This document shows, piece by piece, positions 28,504-36,906 of a stretch of 64,000 bases of DNA. The notes beneath the pieces are model-generated. The model was given only the letters and a program-made list of their open reading frames with translations, searched no databases and had not been told where the DNA came from. Location: the NCBI RefSeq assembly GCF_036226605.1, contig NZ_CP109000.1, positions 1,666,001 to 1,730,000 on the forward strand. Direction: 5' to 3'. A program made the position numbers and the translations under genes. Position 1 is the first letter of the stretch. Every line of letters starts with the position of its first letter. The stretch is from Streptomyces sp. NBC_00704 (GTDB lineage Bacteria; Actinomycetota; Actinomycetes; Streptomycetales; Streptomycetaceae).

Positions 28504-29526
28504 TCACTGGTCCCACAGCGCCCCGAGCGTCACCAGCTCCCCCTGGTACTCGATCCGGTCCGCCCAGTCCGTCGGCCAGGCGTCCGCGCCGGCGTGCGCG
28601 CCCGCGAAGGCGCCCGCGAGACAGGCGATGGAGTCGGAGTCCCCGGAGGAGCAGGCCGCCCGGCGCAGGACGGTCAGCGGCTCGTCGGGGAAGAGCAGGA
28701 AGCACAGCAGGCCGGCGGCCAGGGCCTCCTCGGCGATCCACCCCTCCCCAGCCGCGAGGCAGGGGTCCGTCTCGGGCGACGGGTGGCGCAGCGTCTCCTG
28801 GAGGCGTTCCAGGACGGCCAGGCACTCGTCCCAGCCGCGCTCGACGAAGTGCTCCGGGCTCGGGTCCTGGCCGCGGGTCCACAGGTCGCCGAGCCAGCGG
28901 TGGTGGTAGCGGGAGCGGTTGTCGAGGGCGTAGGAGCGCAGCAGCCCGACGAGGGCGGACGGGTCGGCGCCCTGGACGAGGAGGCGCACGGCGTGCGCGG
29001 TGAGGTCGGAGGCGGCGAGCGCGGTGGGATGGCCGTGGGTGAGGGCGGCCTGGAGCTGGGCGGCGCCGGCCCGTTGTTCGTCGCTGAGGCCGGGGACGAG
29101 GCCGATCGGGGCGACGCGCATGTTGGCGCCGCAGCCCTTGGAGCCGATCTGACTGGCGTCCTGCCACAGCCGCGTGTCGTCCTCGAGGAGGTCGCACGCG
29201 GTCAGGCAGGTGCGCCCCGGGGCCCGGTTGTTGTCCGGTGAGCGGTTCCAGGCCACGAACTCCCTGCGCAGTTGCGGCGCCAGAGTGGCCGGCACGAGGA
29301 GCCCTCGGTCCATGGCGGTCCGCAGGGCGCGCCCCACCGCGAGGGTCATCTGGGTGTCGTCGGAGACGAGGGCGCGCGCCGGGAGGTCCATCTCCCGCCA
29401 CGGCCCGCACTTGGCGAGGATCGACGGGACGTCGTCGAACTCCGTCGGGAACCCGAGGGCGTCGCCCAGCGCGAGGCCCAGCAGGGAGCCGGTGGCGCGC
29501 TTTCGGACGGTGGTGGAGGTGGTCAT
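28504..29526 (-). CDS. ADP-ribosylglycohydrolase family protein
   Basis: A 340-residue hydrolase. The N-terminal ATGSLLGLALGDALG, the central SDDTQMTLAVGRAL and GCGANMRVAPIGL, and the C-terminal SGDSDSIACLAGAFAGA are the metal-binding and catalytic motifs of ADP-ribosyl-hydrolases (DraG/ARH fold, di-magnesium). They remove ADP-ribose from proteins or small molecules. ATG 29526 overlaps the stop of the NUDIX/NrtR-like gene by 4 bases (ATGA), so it is the second gene of that operon and probably shares its NAD/ADP-ribose-linked control. Confidence 0.93.
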   Translation of the reverse strand: MTTSTTVRKRATGSLLGLALGDALGFPTEFDDVPSILAKCGPWREMDLPARALVSDDTQMTLAVGRALRTAMDRGLLVPATLAPQLRREFVAWNRSPDNNRAPGRTCLTACDLLEDDTRLWQDASQIGSKGCGANMRVAPIGLVPGLSDEQRAGAAQLQAALTHGHPTALAASDLTAHAVRLLVQGADPSALVGLLRSYALDNRSRYHHRWLGDLWTRGQDPSPEHFVERGWDECLAVLERLQETLRHPSPETDPCLAAGEGWIAEEALAAGLLCFLLFPDEPLTVLRRAACSSGDSDSIACLAGAFAGAHAGADAWPTDWADRIEYQGELVTLGALWDQ

Positions 29527-30332
29527 GCGGAACGTCCTTCCCGGGGCGGTCGCAGCAGGGGCGGGTGGAGCGCGGTGGCGGCGCCCGCGCGGTAGAGGGC
29601 GGCGGGCTTGCCCCGGCCGCCGGTCAGACGCGCGCCGCCGGGGACGGGTTCGACGAAGCCCGGCGTGGCGAGCACCTTGCGGCGGAAGTTGGGCCGGTCG
29701 AGGACGGTCCGCCACACGGTCTCGTAGACCTGCTGGAGCTCGCCGAGGGTGAACTCGGGCGGGCAGAAGGCGGTCGCGAGGCAGGTGTACTCGAACTTGG
29801 CGCCGACCCGGTCGTGGGCGTCGGCCAGGATCCGGTCGTGGTCGAAGGCGAGCGGCCCGGCGTCGTCGTACGGCTGCCAGCGCGCCTGGCGGGCGTCGCC
29901 GCCGCCGGTGGGTTCGGGGGCGTCGGGCAGGAGGGCGGCGAAGGCGACGGAGACGACCCGCATCCGCGGGTCGCGGCCGGGCTCGCTGTAGATGCGCAAC
30001 TGCTCCAGGTGGAGGCCCGAGACGTCCGCCAGGCCGGTCTCCTCGGCCAGTTCGCGCCGGGCGGCGGTCTCCGCGGACTCGTCGGGCAGCACGAAGCCGC
30101 CGGGCAGCGCCCAGCGGCCCTCGTAGGGCTCCTGGCCGCGCTCGACGAGCAGGACGTGCAGGGCGCCGGCGCGGAGGGTGAGGACGGCGAGGTCGACGGT
30201 GACGGCGAAGGGCTCGTAGGCGTGCTTGTCGTAGACACGCTGATCGTCGGAGTTCCGGTCGCGGGCGTTCCGGTCGCGGGCGTTCCGGGCTTCGCCGTCG
30301 CGGTCGTCGGCGTCCTTGTCGTGGCTCCGCAT
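29523..30332 (-). CDS. NUDIX hydrolase / NrtR-like regulator
   Basis: A 269-residue protein. The NUDIX domain (about 40-190) has a recognisable box: GGFVLPDESAETAARRELAEETGL. The C-terminal about 75 residues (FTLGELQQVYETVWRTVLDR, then NFRRKVLATPGF) are the winged-helix region of NrtR, a regulator of NAD metabolism that senses ADP-ribose compounds. The first about 40 residues are charged and repetitive (NARDRNARDRN). ATG 30332 was chosen over GTG 30341 because GAGGGGG lies at a proper distance only for it. It may be a hydrolase, a regulator or both; the operator over its own promoter favours autoregulation. Confidence 0.85.
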   Translation of the reverse strand: MRSHDKDADDRDGEARNARDRNARDRNSDDQRVYDKHAYEPFAVTVDLAVLTLRAGALHVLLVERGQEPYEGRWALPGGFVLPDESAETAARRELAEETGLADVSGLHLEQLRIYSEPGRDPRMRVVSVAFAALLPDAPEPTGGGDARQARWQPYDDAGPLAFDHDRILADAHDRVGAKFEYTCLATAFCPPEFTLGELQQVYETVWRTVLDRPNFRRKVLATPGFVEPVPGGARLTGGRGKPAALYRAGAATALHPPLLRPPREGRSA

Positions 30333-30337
30333 GACGG

Positions 30338-30380
30338 ACACCCCCTCTTAATAGTCACCACGACTATAAAAAGGGGGTGT
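30338..30380 (-). promoter_or_regulatory. long inverted repeat operator over the NUDIX/NrtR-like promoter
   Basis: ACACCCCCTCTTAATAGTC and GACTATAAAAAGGGGGTGT are inverted repeats matching at 17 of 19 positions around a 5-base centre. On the minus strand, TATAGT in one arm fits a -10 box, with the other arm covering the expected transcript start and the ribosome site. A bound repressor would block transcription. The TATAGTC/GACTATA core resembles NrtR-type sites as I recall them. Confidence 0.8.
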
Positions 30381-30413
30381 CGTCCGGCACAAGCCCCGGG
30401 GGCCCGGGAGTTC

Positions 30414-31556
30414 CTAGAGGTCGACTTCCTTCATCAGCATGCCGACCTCGGTGTTGGACAGCCGGCGCAGCCAGCCCGACTTCTGGTCGCCCAGGGTGAT
30501 CGGGCCGAAGGCGACGCGCACCAGCTTGTCGACCGGGAAGCCGGCCTCGGCCAGCATCCGGCGCACGATGTGCTTGCGGCCCTCGTGCAGGGTCACCTCG
30601 ACCAGGTAGTTCTTGCCGGTCTGCTCGACGACGCGGAAGTGGTCGGCCTTCGCGTAGCCGTCGTCGAGCTGGATGCCGTCCTTGAGCTTCTTGCCCAGGT
30701 CGCGCGGGATCGGGCCCACGATGTGCGCGAGGTAGACCTTCTTCACGCCGTACTTGGGGTGCGTCAGCCGGTGCGCGAGCTCGCCGTGGTTGGTGAGCAG
30801 GATGACGCCCTCGGTCTCGGTGTCGAGCCGGCCCACGTGGAACAGCCGCGTCTCACGGTTGGTCACGTAGTCGCCGAGGCACTGGCGGCCCTCGTTGTCC
30901 TCCATCGTGGAGACGACGCCGGCCGGCTTGTTCAGCGCGAAGAACTGGTACGACTGCGTCGCGACGGTCAGGCCGTCGACCTTGACCTCGTCCTTCTCGG
31001 GGTCGACCCGCTTGCCCTGCTCCAGGACGATCTCGCCGTTGACCTCGACGCGCGCCTGCTCGATCAGCTCCTCGCAGGAGCGCCGGGAGCCGTAGCCCGC
31101 CCGCGCGAGGATCTTCTGCAGCCGCTCGCCCTCCTGCTCGGCGCCGGGGAACGTCTTGGGGAGCCTGACGTCCTTCTTGCCCGCGTACCGCTCGCGGTTG
31201 CGCTCCTCGGCCCGCGCCTCGTACTCGCGCGAGGTCGCCGGCACCCACCGGCCGCGCCCGGTGCCCTGCCCCTGCTTGGGGCCGCCCTTGGCGCCGCCGC
31301 GCGCGGACGAGCCGCGCCCGGTCTTCGGCCCCTCGTGGGTGCCGCCGGGGCCGACGTCGTACCGGCGCTCCTCCGGGCGCGGGTTCTTGGGCCGGCCGCC
31401 CTGCTGGTCGTCGCGGGCGTTGCCGGCGCCACGGTGGTTACCGCGTCCGCCGCCGTTGCCGCCGCGACCACCGCTGTTCCCGCCGCGGCCGCCGCTGTTG
31501 CCACCACGGCTCCCGCCGTTGTTTCCGCTGCTGTTCCTGCCGCTGCTGCTTCGCAT
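30414..31556 (-). CDS. rluB: 23S rRNA pseudouridine synthase, RluB type
   Basis: A 380-residue enzyme. The first about 130 residues are a Gly/Arg/Asn-rich tail with repeated GGRGGN, likely disordered and RNA-binding. An S4 domain follows (RLQKILARAGYGSRRSCEEL), then the RsuA/RluB catalytic domain with HVGRLDTETEGVILLTNHGE, in which the Asp of GRLD is the nucleophile. It modifies uridine in 23S rRNA or a related site. ATG 31556 shares its A with the scpB stop (TGATG), so the genes are coupled. A long Gly/Arg tail is common in streptomycete homologues. Confidence 0.93.
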   Translation of the reverse strand: MRSSSGRNSSGNNGGSRGGNSGGRGGNSGGRGGNGGGRGNHRGAGNARDDQQGGRPKNPRPEERRYDVGPGGTHEGPKTGRGSSARGGAKGGPKQGQGTGRGRWVPATSREYEARAEERNRERYAGKKDVRLPKTFPGAEQEGERLQKILARAGYGSRRSCEELIEQARVEVNGEIVLEQGKRVDPEKDEVKVDGLTVATQSYQFFALNKPAGVVSTMEDNEGRQCLGDYVTNRETRLFHVGRLDTETEGVILLTNHGELAHRLTHPKYGVKKVYLAHIVGPIPRDLGKKLKDGIQLDDGYAKADHFRVVEQTGKNYLVEVTLHEGRKHIVRRMLAEAGFPVDKLVRVAFGPITLGDQKSGWLRRLSNTEVGMLMKEVDL

Positions 31557-32182
31557 CAAAGTTCCGTCTTGTCGTCTGCGTCCTCGGAATCCGGAGCGTC
31601 CGGATCGAACGACGGCACGCCCTCCTGGGTCTCGGCCTCGATCGCCGCCGCCTCGGGGAGGAAGGGCGCGAGCTCCGGGAGTTCGTCCAGGCCGCGCAGG
31701 CCCATCCGCTCCAGGAAGTAGTTCGTCGTCACATACAGGATCGCACCTGTTTCGGGTTCCGCGCCCGCCTCCTGCACCAGACCGCGCTGGAGCAGGGTGC
31801 GCATCACGCCGTCGCAGTTCACTCCGCGCACCGCGGAGACCCTGCTGCGGCTGACCGGCTGGCGGTAGGCGACGACCGCGAGGGTCTCCAGCGCGGCCTG
31901 CGTGAGCCGGGCCTGCTGGCCGTCCAGGACGAAGCCCTCGACGGCCGTCGCGTACTCGGGCCGGGTGTAGAACCGCCAGCCGCCCGCGACGAGTCTCAGC
32001 TCGAAGCCGCGCCGCTGCACGGTGTACTCGTCGGCCAGCTCGCGCAGCGCGTCGGCGACCTGCCGCCGGGGCCGCTGGAGGATCTTCGCGAGATGCTCCT
32101 CGGTCGCGGGCTCGTCGACGACCATCAGGACGGCCTCCAGGGCCGGCTTCAGGTCCAGCGCGGCGACGGTCTCCTCGCTCAC
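31556..32182 (-). CDS. scpB: segregation and condensation protein B
   Basis: A 208-residue protein with two winged-helix domains (VLMVVDEPATEEHLAKILQR near 20 and LTQAALETLAVVAYRQPVSR near 95). It binds as a dimer to ScpA-SMC, forming condensin that organises the chromosome. The acidic C-terminal tail (about 25 residues) is variable in the family. GTG 32182 overlaps the scpA stop by 4 bases (GTGA). Confidence 0.97.
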   Translation of the reverse strand: MSEETVAALDLKPALEAVLMVVDEPATEEHLAKILQRPRRQVADALRELADEYTVQRRGFELRLVAGGWRFYTRPEYATAVEGFVLDGQQARLTQAALETLAVVAYRQPVSRSRVSAVRGVNCDGVMRTLLQRGLVQEAGAEPETGAILYVTTNYFLERMGLRGLDELPELAPFLPEAAAIEAETQEGVPSFDPDAPDSEDADDKTEL

Positions 32183-33477
32183 GTCCGTGTCTCCTTCCCC
32201 GGCTCCTCCGGCGGCCGGTCGAACTCGTCGGTGACCGCCGGCTGCGCGTCCCCGTCCCCGCCCGTCCAGCGCACCAGCAGCTCGCCGAGCGCGGTCTCCT
32301 GGTCGAGGGCGACGGCCTTCTCCCGGTACAGCTCCAGCAGCGCGAGGAAGCGGGCGACGACGGTGAGGGTGTCGTCGGTGTCCGCGACCAGCGCCCGGAA
32401 ACTGGTCTCCCCGAGCGCGCGCAGCCGTGCGACGACGATCCGGGCCTGCTCCTGCACGCTCACCAGCGGCGCGTGGATGTGGTCGACGTACACCTGCGGT
32501 TCGGCCCTCGGCTGCATCGCCTTGACCGCGAGCCTCGCGAACCCTTCCGCGCCGATGCTGATGACCACCTCGGGCAGCAGCTCGGCGTGATGCGGTTCCA
32601 GCCCGACGGTGCGGGGGTAGCGGTGGCCCTCGCTCTCCAGCCGGTGCGTGAAGATGTCGGCGATCTGCTTGTAGGCCCGGTACTGGAGCAGGCGGGCGAA
32701 GAGCAGGTCGCGGGCCTCCAGCAGGGCCAGGTCGGCCTCGTCCTCGACCTCGGCGGCGGGCAGCAGCCGGGCCGCCTTCAGATCGAGCAGGGTGGCGGCG
32801 ACGACCAGGAACTCGGTCGTCTGGTCGAGGTCCCAGTCGGGGCCCATCGCCCGGATGTGGGCCATGAACTCGTCGGTGACCTTCGACAGGGCGACCTCGG
32901 TGACGTCCAGCTTGTGCTTGGAGATCAGCTGGAGGAGCAGGTCGAAGGGCCCCTCGAAGTTGGCCAGCCGCACCTTGAACACCCCGTCGGCCACCTCCGG
33001 GGCCCCCGCCTCCGGGCTCCCCGCCTCCGGGCCTTCCGAGCCGGCGCCGTCCGGCCTCCGGGCGTCGGACGCCGGGGCATCAGGCTCCGGGGCGCCCGGC
33101 AACGCCGGGCCGGGCTCCGGGTGATCGGGCTCCAGGGCATCCGGCGCCGCCGGGCCGCGGGCCGCCGGGGCCGCCGGGGCCGCCGGGTCCGCCTCCGGAC
33201 CGTCCGCCTCCGGCGCGTCCGGGCCCGCCGGGTCCGAGTGGGCCGGGACGGCCCGCCGCGCGGGCGGAGCCGTCGCGTCAGGGCCCGGGGCGGCCGGGTG
33301 GCGGGGGTCGGGCGGCACCGTGGGGCGCGGCCGGGGCGGCGCGGGGGCTTCCGGGCGGGGCGGTGCGGCCGGGATCGGCTCGGCGGGCGGAGGCGGCGTC
33401 CCCGGTCCACGTCCCAGCGCGCGCCGGCGGCCGGCTTCGCCGCCGGAGGCGGATGCGGGAACGTCGTTCGAGGTCAT
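32179..33477 (-). CDS. scpA: segregation and condensation protein A with long N-terminal extension
   Basis: A 432-residue kleisin. The conserved core begins near residue 167 (VFKVRLANFEGPFDLLLQLI) and runs to a C-terminal winged helix (LVRWTG). About 165 preceding residues are Pro/Ala/Glu-rich and repetitive (APDALEPDHPEPGPALP and similar), so the protein is much longer than Bacillus ScpA (about 250). The tail may be disordered or reflect a wrong start, but ATG 33477 is the only start with a good reading; an internal start close to the core is possible. The core bridges SMC heads with ScpB. Confidence 0.93.
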   Translation of the reverse strand: MTSNDVPASASGGEAGRRRALGRGPGTPPPPAEPIPAAPPRPEAPAPPRPRPTVPPDPRHPAAPGPDATAPPARRAVPAHSDPAGPDAPEADGPEADPAAPAAPAARGPAAPDALEPDHPEPGPALPGAPEPDAPASDARRPDGAGSEGPEAGSPEAGAPEVADGVFKVRLANFEGPFDLLLQLISKHKLDVTEVALSKVTDEFMAHIRAMGPDWDLDQTTEFLVVAATLLDLKAARLLPAAEVEDEADLALLEARDLLFARLLQYRAYKQIADIFTHRLESEGHRYPRTVGLEPHHAELLPEVVISIGAEGFARLAVKAMQPRAEPQVYVDHIHAPLVSVQEQARIVVARLRALGETSFRALVADTDDTLTVVARFLALLELYREKAVALDQETALGELLVRWTGGDGDAQPAVTDEFDRPPEEPGKETRT

Positions 33478-33495
33478 GGCCCTCGCAGGCTACCG

Positions 33496-34083
33496 CTACC
33501 GCCCGCGAAGTCGTCGTACGAGGATGCTGGCGTCCCCGCGGCTCTCCAGGTCGGCGAGGACCACGGCGACCGCCTCCCGGACGATGCGCCCGCGGTCCAC
33601 GGCCAGCCCGTGCTCGCCGCGCAGCACCAGCCGGGCGTGCTCCAGGTCCATGAGCTCCTCGGCGGAGACATAGACGGTGATCTTCTCGTCGTGGCGCTCA
33701 CGCCCGCTGGGCCGGCGTGCGGCGGCCCGGCCGCGCTTGCGCGGCTGGCCGTCGTCCTGGGCGCCCGCGGCAGAACCTTCCTGCGCGCCCTGCCGCCGGT
33801 CGGGACGCTCCCCCTGGGCGCCCCTGGTGCGGGACTCCCCGGCGTCGCCCTGGCCGGCGTCGGCCGCGGCGTGCTCGGCGCCCTCGCCGTCGCCGCCCTG
33901 CGCGGGCACGGCCTGCGGCGCGTCCTGCGCGCCGCCGGCCGCCACCGCGTCGCTCTCGCCGGCCGGCGCCGGCACCCGGGCCTCGCCGTTGGCGGAGCGC
34001 CGGGGCGCGGACGGCTGTAGCGCCGTTCCCCCTGTCGTACGGAAGAGTTCGTCGGCCCCCGGCAGACTCACTCGGCGTGACAC
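33496..34083 (-). CDS. ribbon-helix-helix-like DNA-binding protein, ParA partner candidate
   Basis: A 195-residue protein. About 130 N-terminal residues are Gln/Ala/Gly-rich and disordered. The C-terminal about 55 (KITVYVSAEELMDLEHARLV, then DRGRIVREAVAVVLADLE) form one strand and two helices, as in ribbon-helix-helix proteins that partner ParA ATPases on plasmids. The start GTG 34083 overlaps the end of the ParA gene by 16 bases, and scpA follows 18 bases after the stop. A partner of the neighbouring ParA is the obvious reading. In S. coelicolor the equivalent ParA (ParH, from memory) is said to have such a partner. Confidence 0.75.
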   Translation of the reverse strand: MSRRVSLPGADELFRTTGGTALQPSAPRRSANGEARVPAPAGESDAVAAGGAQDAPQAVPAQGGDGEGAEHAAADAGQGDAGESRTRGAQGERPDRRQGAQEGSAAGAQDDGQPRKRGRAAARRPSGRERHDEKITVYVSAEELMDLEHARLVLRGEHGLAVDRGRIVREAVAVVLADLESRGDASILVRRLRGR

Positions 34084-35246
34084 CGGGCGAGCACCTCCCT
34101 GGCGAGCTGACGGTAGGCGGCGGCGCCGACGGAGTTGGAGGCGTACGTGGTGATCGGCTCACCGGCGACCGTGGTCTCCGGGAAGCGGACCGTCCGTCCG
34201 ATGACCGTGTGGTAGACGTGGTCGTCGAACGCCTCGACGACCCGTGCGAGCACCTCACGGCTGTGCACGGTGCGCGAGTCGTACATGGTCGCCAGGATGC
34301 CGTCGAGCTCCAGCTCCGGGTTGAGCCGCTCCTGGACCTTCTCGATGGTCTCGGTCAGCAGCGCCACGCCCCGGAGGGCGAAGAACTCGCACTCCAGCGG
34401 CACTATCACCTTGTGAGCGGCCGTCAGGGCGTTCACGGTGAGCAGGCCGAGCGAGGGCTGGCAGTCGATGACGATGTAGTCGTAGTCGTCCAGAAGCGGC
34501 TTGAGCGCACGCTGGAGCGTGGACTCGCGCGCGACCTCGGAGACCAGCTGCACCTCGGCGGCCGACAGGTCGATGTTGCTGGGCAGCAGGTCCATGTTGG
34601 GGACCGCCGTCTTCAGGAGCACCTCGTCCGCCGCCATGCCCCGCTCCATGAGCAGGTTGTAGACGGTGAGGTCGAGCTCCATCGGGTTGACGCCGAGACC
34701 GACCGACAGCGCGCCCTGCGGGTCGAAGTCCACGAGCAGCACCCGCCGGCCGTACTCCGCGAGCGCGGCACCCAGGTTGATGGTCGACGTCGTCTTGCCC
34801 ACGCCGCCCTTCTGGTTGCACATCGCGATGATCTTCGCGGGGCCGTGCTCGGTCAGCGGGCCCGGGATCGGGAAGTACGGCAGCGGGCGTCCGGTCGGAC
34901 CGACGCGCTCACGGCGCTGTCGGGCCGCGTCGGGCGCGAGCGTGGCCGCGTATTCCGGGTCCGGCTCGTACTCGGCATCGGGATCGTAGAAGTGCCCGTC
35001 GGGCAGTTCGTCGTAGTCGGCGAAATGGTTGTGGGGCGCGCCACTTCCGTCGCCGGCCATGGCGTTCACGTGATGGCCATCCATGCTCTGGTGTGCTGAC
35101 AGAGCCATATGGGGGCTGCGCTGGCTCTGGTGGGCTGCGAAGGTTCGGACAGCGACGGAGCCGACAGCCTCGAGCCCCGCGGAACCCGGGTCCCGCGTAG
35201 GCATTCCTGGTTGACCACCCCCGGGAGCAAATGTCGACTCATTCAC
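34068..35246 (-). CDS. ParA-like chromosome partition ATPase (possibly ParH)
   Basis: A 392-residue ATPase. A disordered acidic N-terminus of about 135 residues precedes the ParA fold. KGGVGKTT (146-153) is the deviant Walker A, DFDPQGALSVGLG the A'-region and YIVIDCQPSLGLLT the Walker B. GTG 35246 has AGGAGG about 11 bases upstream; the frame runs further up without support. It is not next to parB, which in Streptomyces lies near oriC, so this is a second ParA-family protein. Its likely partner is the adjacent RHH protein; scpAB follow. A role in segregation or hyphal-tip organisation is probable but not provable here. Confidence 0.9.
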   Translation of the reverse strand: MNESTFAPGGGQPGMPTRDPGSAGLEAVGSVAVRTFAAHQSQRSPHMALSAHQSMDGHHVNAMAGDGSGAPHNHFADYDELPDGHFYDPDAEYEPDPEYAATLAPDAARQRRERVGPTGRPLPYFPIPGPLTEHGPAKIIAMCNQKGGVGKTTSTINLGAALAEYGRRVLLVDFDPQGALSVGLGVNPMELDLTVYNLLMERGMAADEVLLKTAVPNMDLLPSNIDLSAAEVQLVSEVARESTLQRALKPLLDDYDYIVIDCQPSLGLLTVNALTAAHKVIVPLECEFFALRGVALLTETIEKVQERLNPELELDGILATMYDSRTVHSREVLARVVEAFDDHVYHTVIGRTVRFPETTVAGEPITTYASNSVGAAAYRQLAREVLARCHAE

Positions 35247-35626
35247 AAGTCGTCTTACCTCCTTGGTGACCAGGAAACTTCTAGACAAGGTCAGCGTGGC
35301 ACCATGCCGACGGTTGGCGACTCTATGGCGTGTCGGGCGTCCGCAGCAACACAATCCGCCGTACCCGGCCCGATGTGTCGGCAATGAAACATCCCTCTGT
35401 CAAGGGCGTACGGCCGTCGCACGGCAGGTTTCACCGGTGTGCGAATCGGTCGAAGAGTTACGTTCGAGGCGAGTTGGCCGAGAGCCGCAAAGTGACCATA
35501 CACACATCCGGCCGGACCTTGTCGGGCAAGGTCCGGCCGGGTGGGAGCGGTTGACGCGCCTTGTTGACGTATCGCCTTTACGAAAAGGTGACTTGGCTTC
35601 CCAGGGCCCGAGGGGAGCCGGCCGGC
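35247..35626. other. 380-base interval between ald end and the ParA gene start
   Basis: It holds the ald terminator at 35508-35540. 35280-35500 is somewhat less GC-rich and probably carries the ParA promoter. No gene. Confidence 0.5.
35508..35540 (-). terminator. intrinsic terminator of ald
   Basis: A 14-bp perfect stem (CCGGCCGGACCTTG) with a 5-base loop lies about 90 bases downstream of the ald stop. Confidence 0.8.
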
Positions 35627-36742
35627 TCAGCCGAGCAGGGAGTCCAGCTCCACGTGCTCCAGGCCGTGCGCCTCGGCGACCTCGCGGTAAACGACCTTGC
35701 CGTCATGGGTGTTGAGGCCCTTGGCCAGCGCCGCGTCGCGGCGCAGCGCCTCGACCCAGCCCTTGTCCGCCAGTTCGACGATGTAGGGCAGCGTGGCGTT
35801 GGTGAGCGCGTAGGTGGAGGTGTTGGGGACCGCGCCGGGCATGTTGGCGACGCAGTAGAACACCGAGTCGTGGACCGGGAAGGTCGGCTCCGCGTGCGTC
35901 GTCGGACGGGAGTCCTCGAAGCAGCCGCCCTGGTCGATCGCGATGTCGACAAGGACACTTCCGGGCTTCATGCGGGACACCAGTTCGTTGGTGACCAGCT
36001 TGGGAGCCTTGGCGCCCGGGATGAGCACGGCGCCGATGACGAGGTCGGCCTCCAGGCAGGCCTTCTCCAGCTCGAAGGCGTTGGAGACGACGGTCTGGAT
36101 CTTCGTGCCGAAGACCTTGTCGGCCTCCTTGAGCTTGTTGATGTCCTTGTCGAGCAGGGTCACGTGGAAGCCCATGCCGATGGCGATCTGGGCCGCGTTC
36201 CAGCCGGAGACGCCGCCGCCGATGACGACCGCCTTGGCGGCCAGCACGCCGGGGACGCCGCCGGGCAGCACACCGCGGCCGCCGTTGGCGCGCATCAGGT
36301 GGTAGGCGCCGACCTGGGGGGCCAGCCGGCCCGCGACCTCGGACATCGGGGCGAGCAGCGGCAGTGCGCGGCTCGGCAGCTCGACGGTCTCGTAGGCGAT
36401 GGCGGTCGTGCCGGACTCGACGAGGGCGTCGGTGCACTCCTTGGACGCGGCCAGGTGCAGGTAGGTGAAGAGCGTCTGGTCCTTGCGGAGCCGGTGGTAC
36501 TCCTCGGCGATGGGCTCCTTGACCTTCAGCAGCAGGTCGGCCGCGGCCCACACCTCGTCGGCGGTCTCCAGGATGTGCGCGCCGGCGGCCACGTACTCCT
36601 CGTCCGTGATGGACGAGCCGAGGCCGGCGCCTCGTTCGACGACGACCTGGTGGCCGTGGCGCACCAGCTCGTGCACGCCGGCGGGGGTGATGGCCACCCG
36701 GAACTCGTTGTTCTTGACCTCGCGGGGGATGCCGACCTTCAC
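35627..36742 (-). CDS. ald: alanine dehydrogenase
   Basis: A 371-residue NAD enzyme that interconverts alanine and pyruvate plus ammonia. KVGIPREVKNNEFRVAITP and ERGAGLGSSITDEEY are the family N-terminus. VVIGGGVSGWNAAQIAIGMG is the Rossmann fold, and the lysine and histidine near residues 75 and 96 are in the expected catalytic context. GTG 36742 gives the usual 371 length and a fair distance from AAGGA; an in-frame GTG at 36751 lies only 2 bases from it. In other actinobacteria the gene is controlled by the Lrp-type AldR. Confidence 0.95.
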   Translation of the reverse strand: MKVGIPREVKNNEFRVAITPAGVHELVRHGHQVVVERGAGLGSSITDEEYVAAGAHILETADEVWAAADLLLKVKEPIAEEYHRLRKDQTLFTYLHLAASKECTDALVESGTTAIAYETVELPSRALPLLAPMSEVAGRLAPQVGAYHLMRANGGRGVLPGGVPGVLAAKAVVIGGGVSGWNAAQIAIGMGFHVTLLDKDINKLKEADKVFGTKIQTVVSNAFELEKACLEADLVIGAVLIPGAKAPKLVTNELVSRMKPGSVLVDIAIDQGGCFEDSRPTTHAEPTFPVHDSVFYCVANMPGAVPNTSTYALTNATLPYIVELADKGWVEALRRDAALAKGLNTHDGKVVYREVAEAHGLEHVELDSLLG

Positions 36743-36851
36743 GTCGATCACGGTCCTTGGCTCAGAGGGTGTGGGGGCACAGCGAAGACATTCCCGGAGA
36801 TACAGGGCACACCGGGACGCACCGCAGGAGAACGTGCGGCAGAGCCAGTCT

Positions 36852-36906
36852 AATGAAGGTGTTCCCGCTGTCTAGCCTTTCATTGCATCAACCTTCAGCA
36901 GATGCA
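36852..36906 (-). promoter_or_regulatory. candidate Lrp/AldR-type inverted repeats upstream of ald
   Basis: AATGAAGG and CCTTTCATT form an imperfect inverted repeat (36852-36884). A second pair, TGCATC/GATGCA, spans 36884-36906 and overlaps the end of the neighbouring STAND gene. The region also contains TAGACT, which fits a -10 box. The family assignment is inference from ald control in relatives. Confidence 0.45.
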
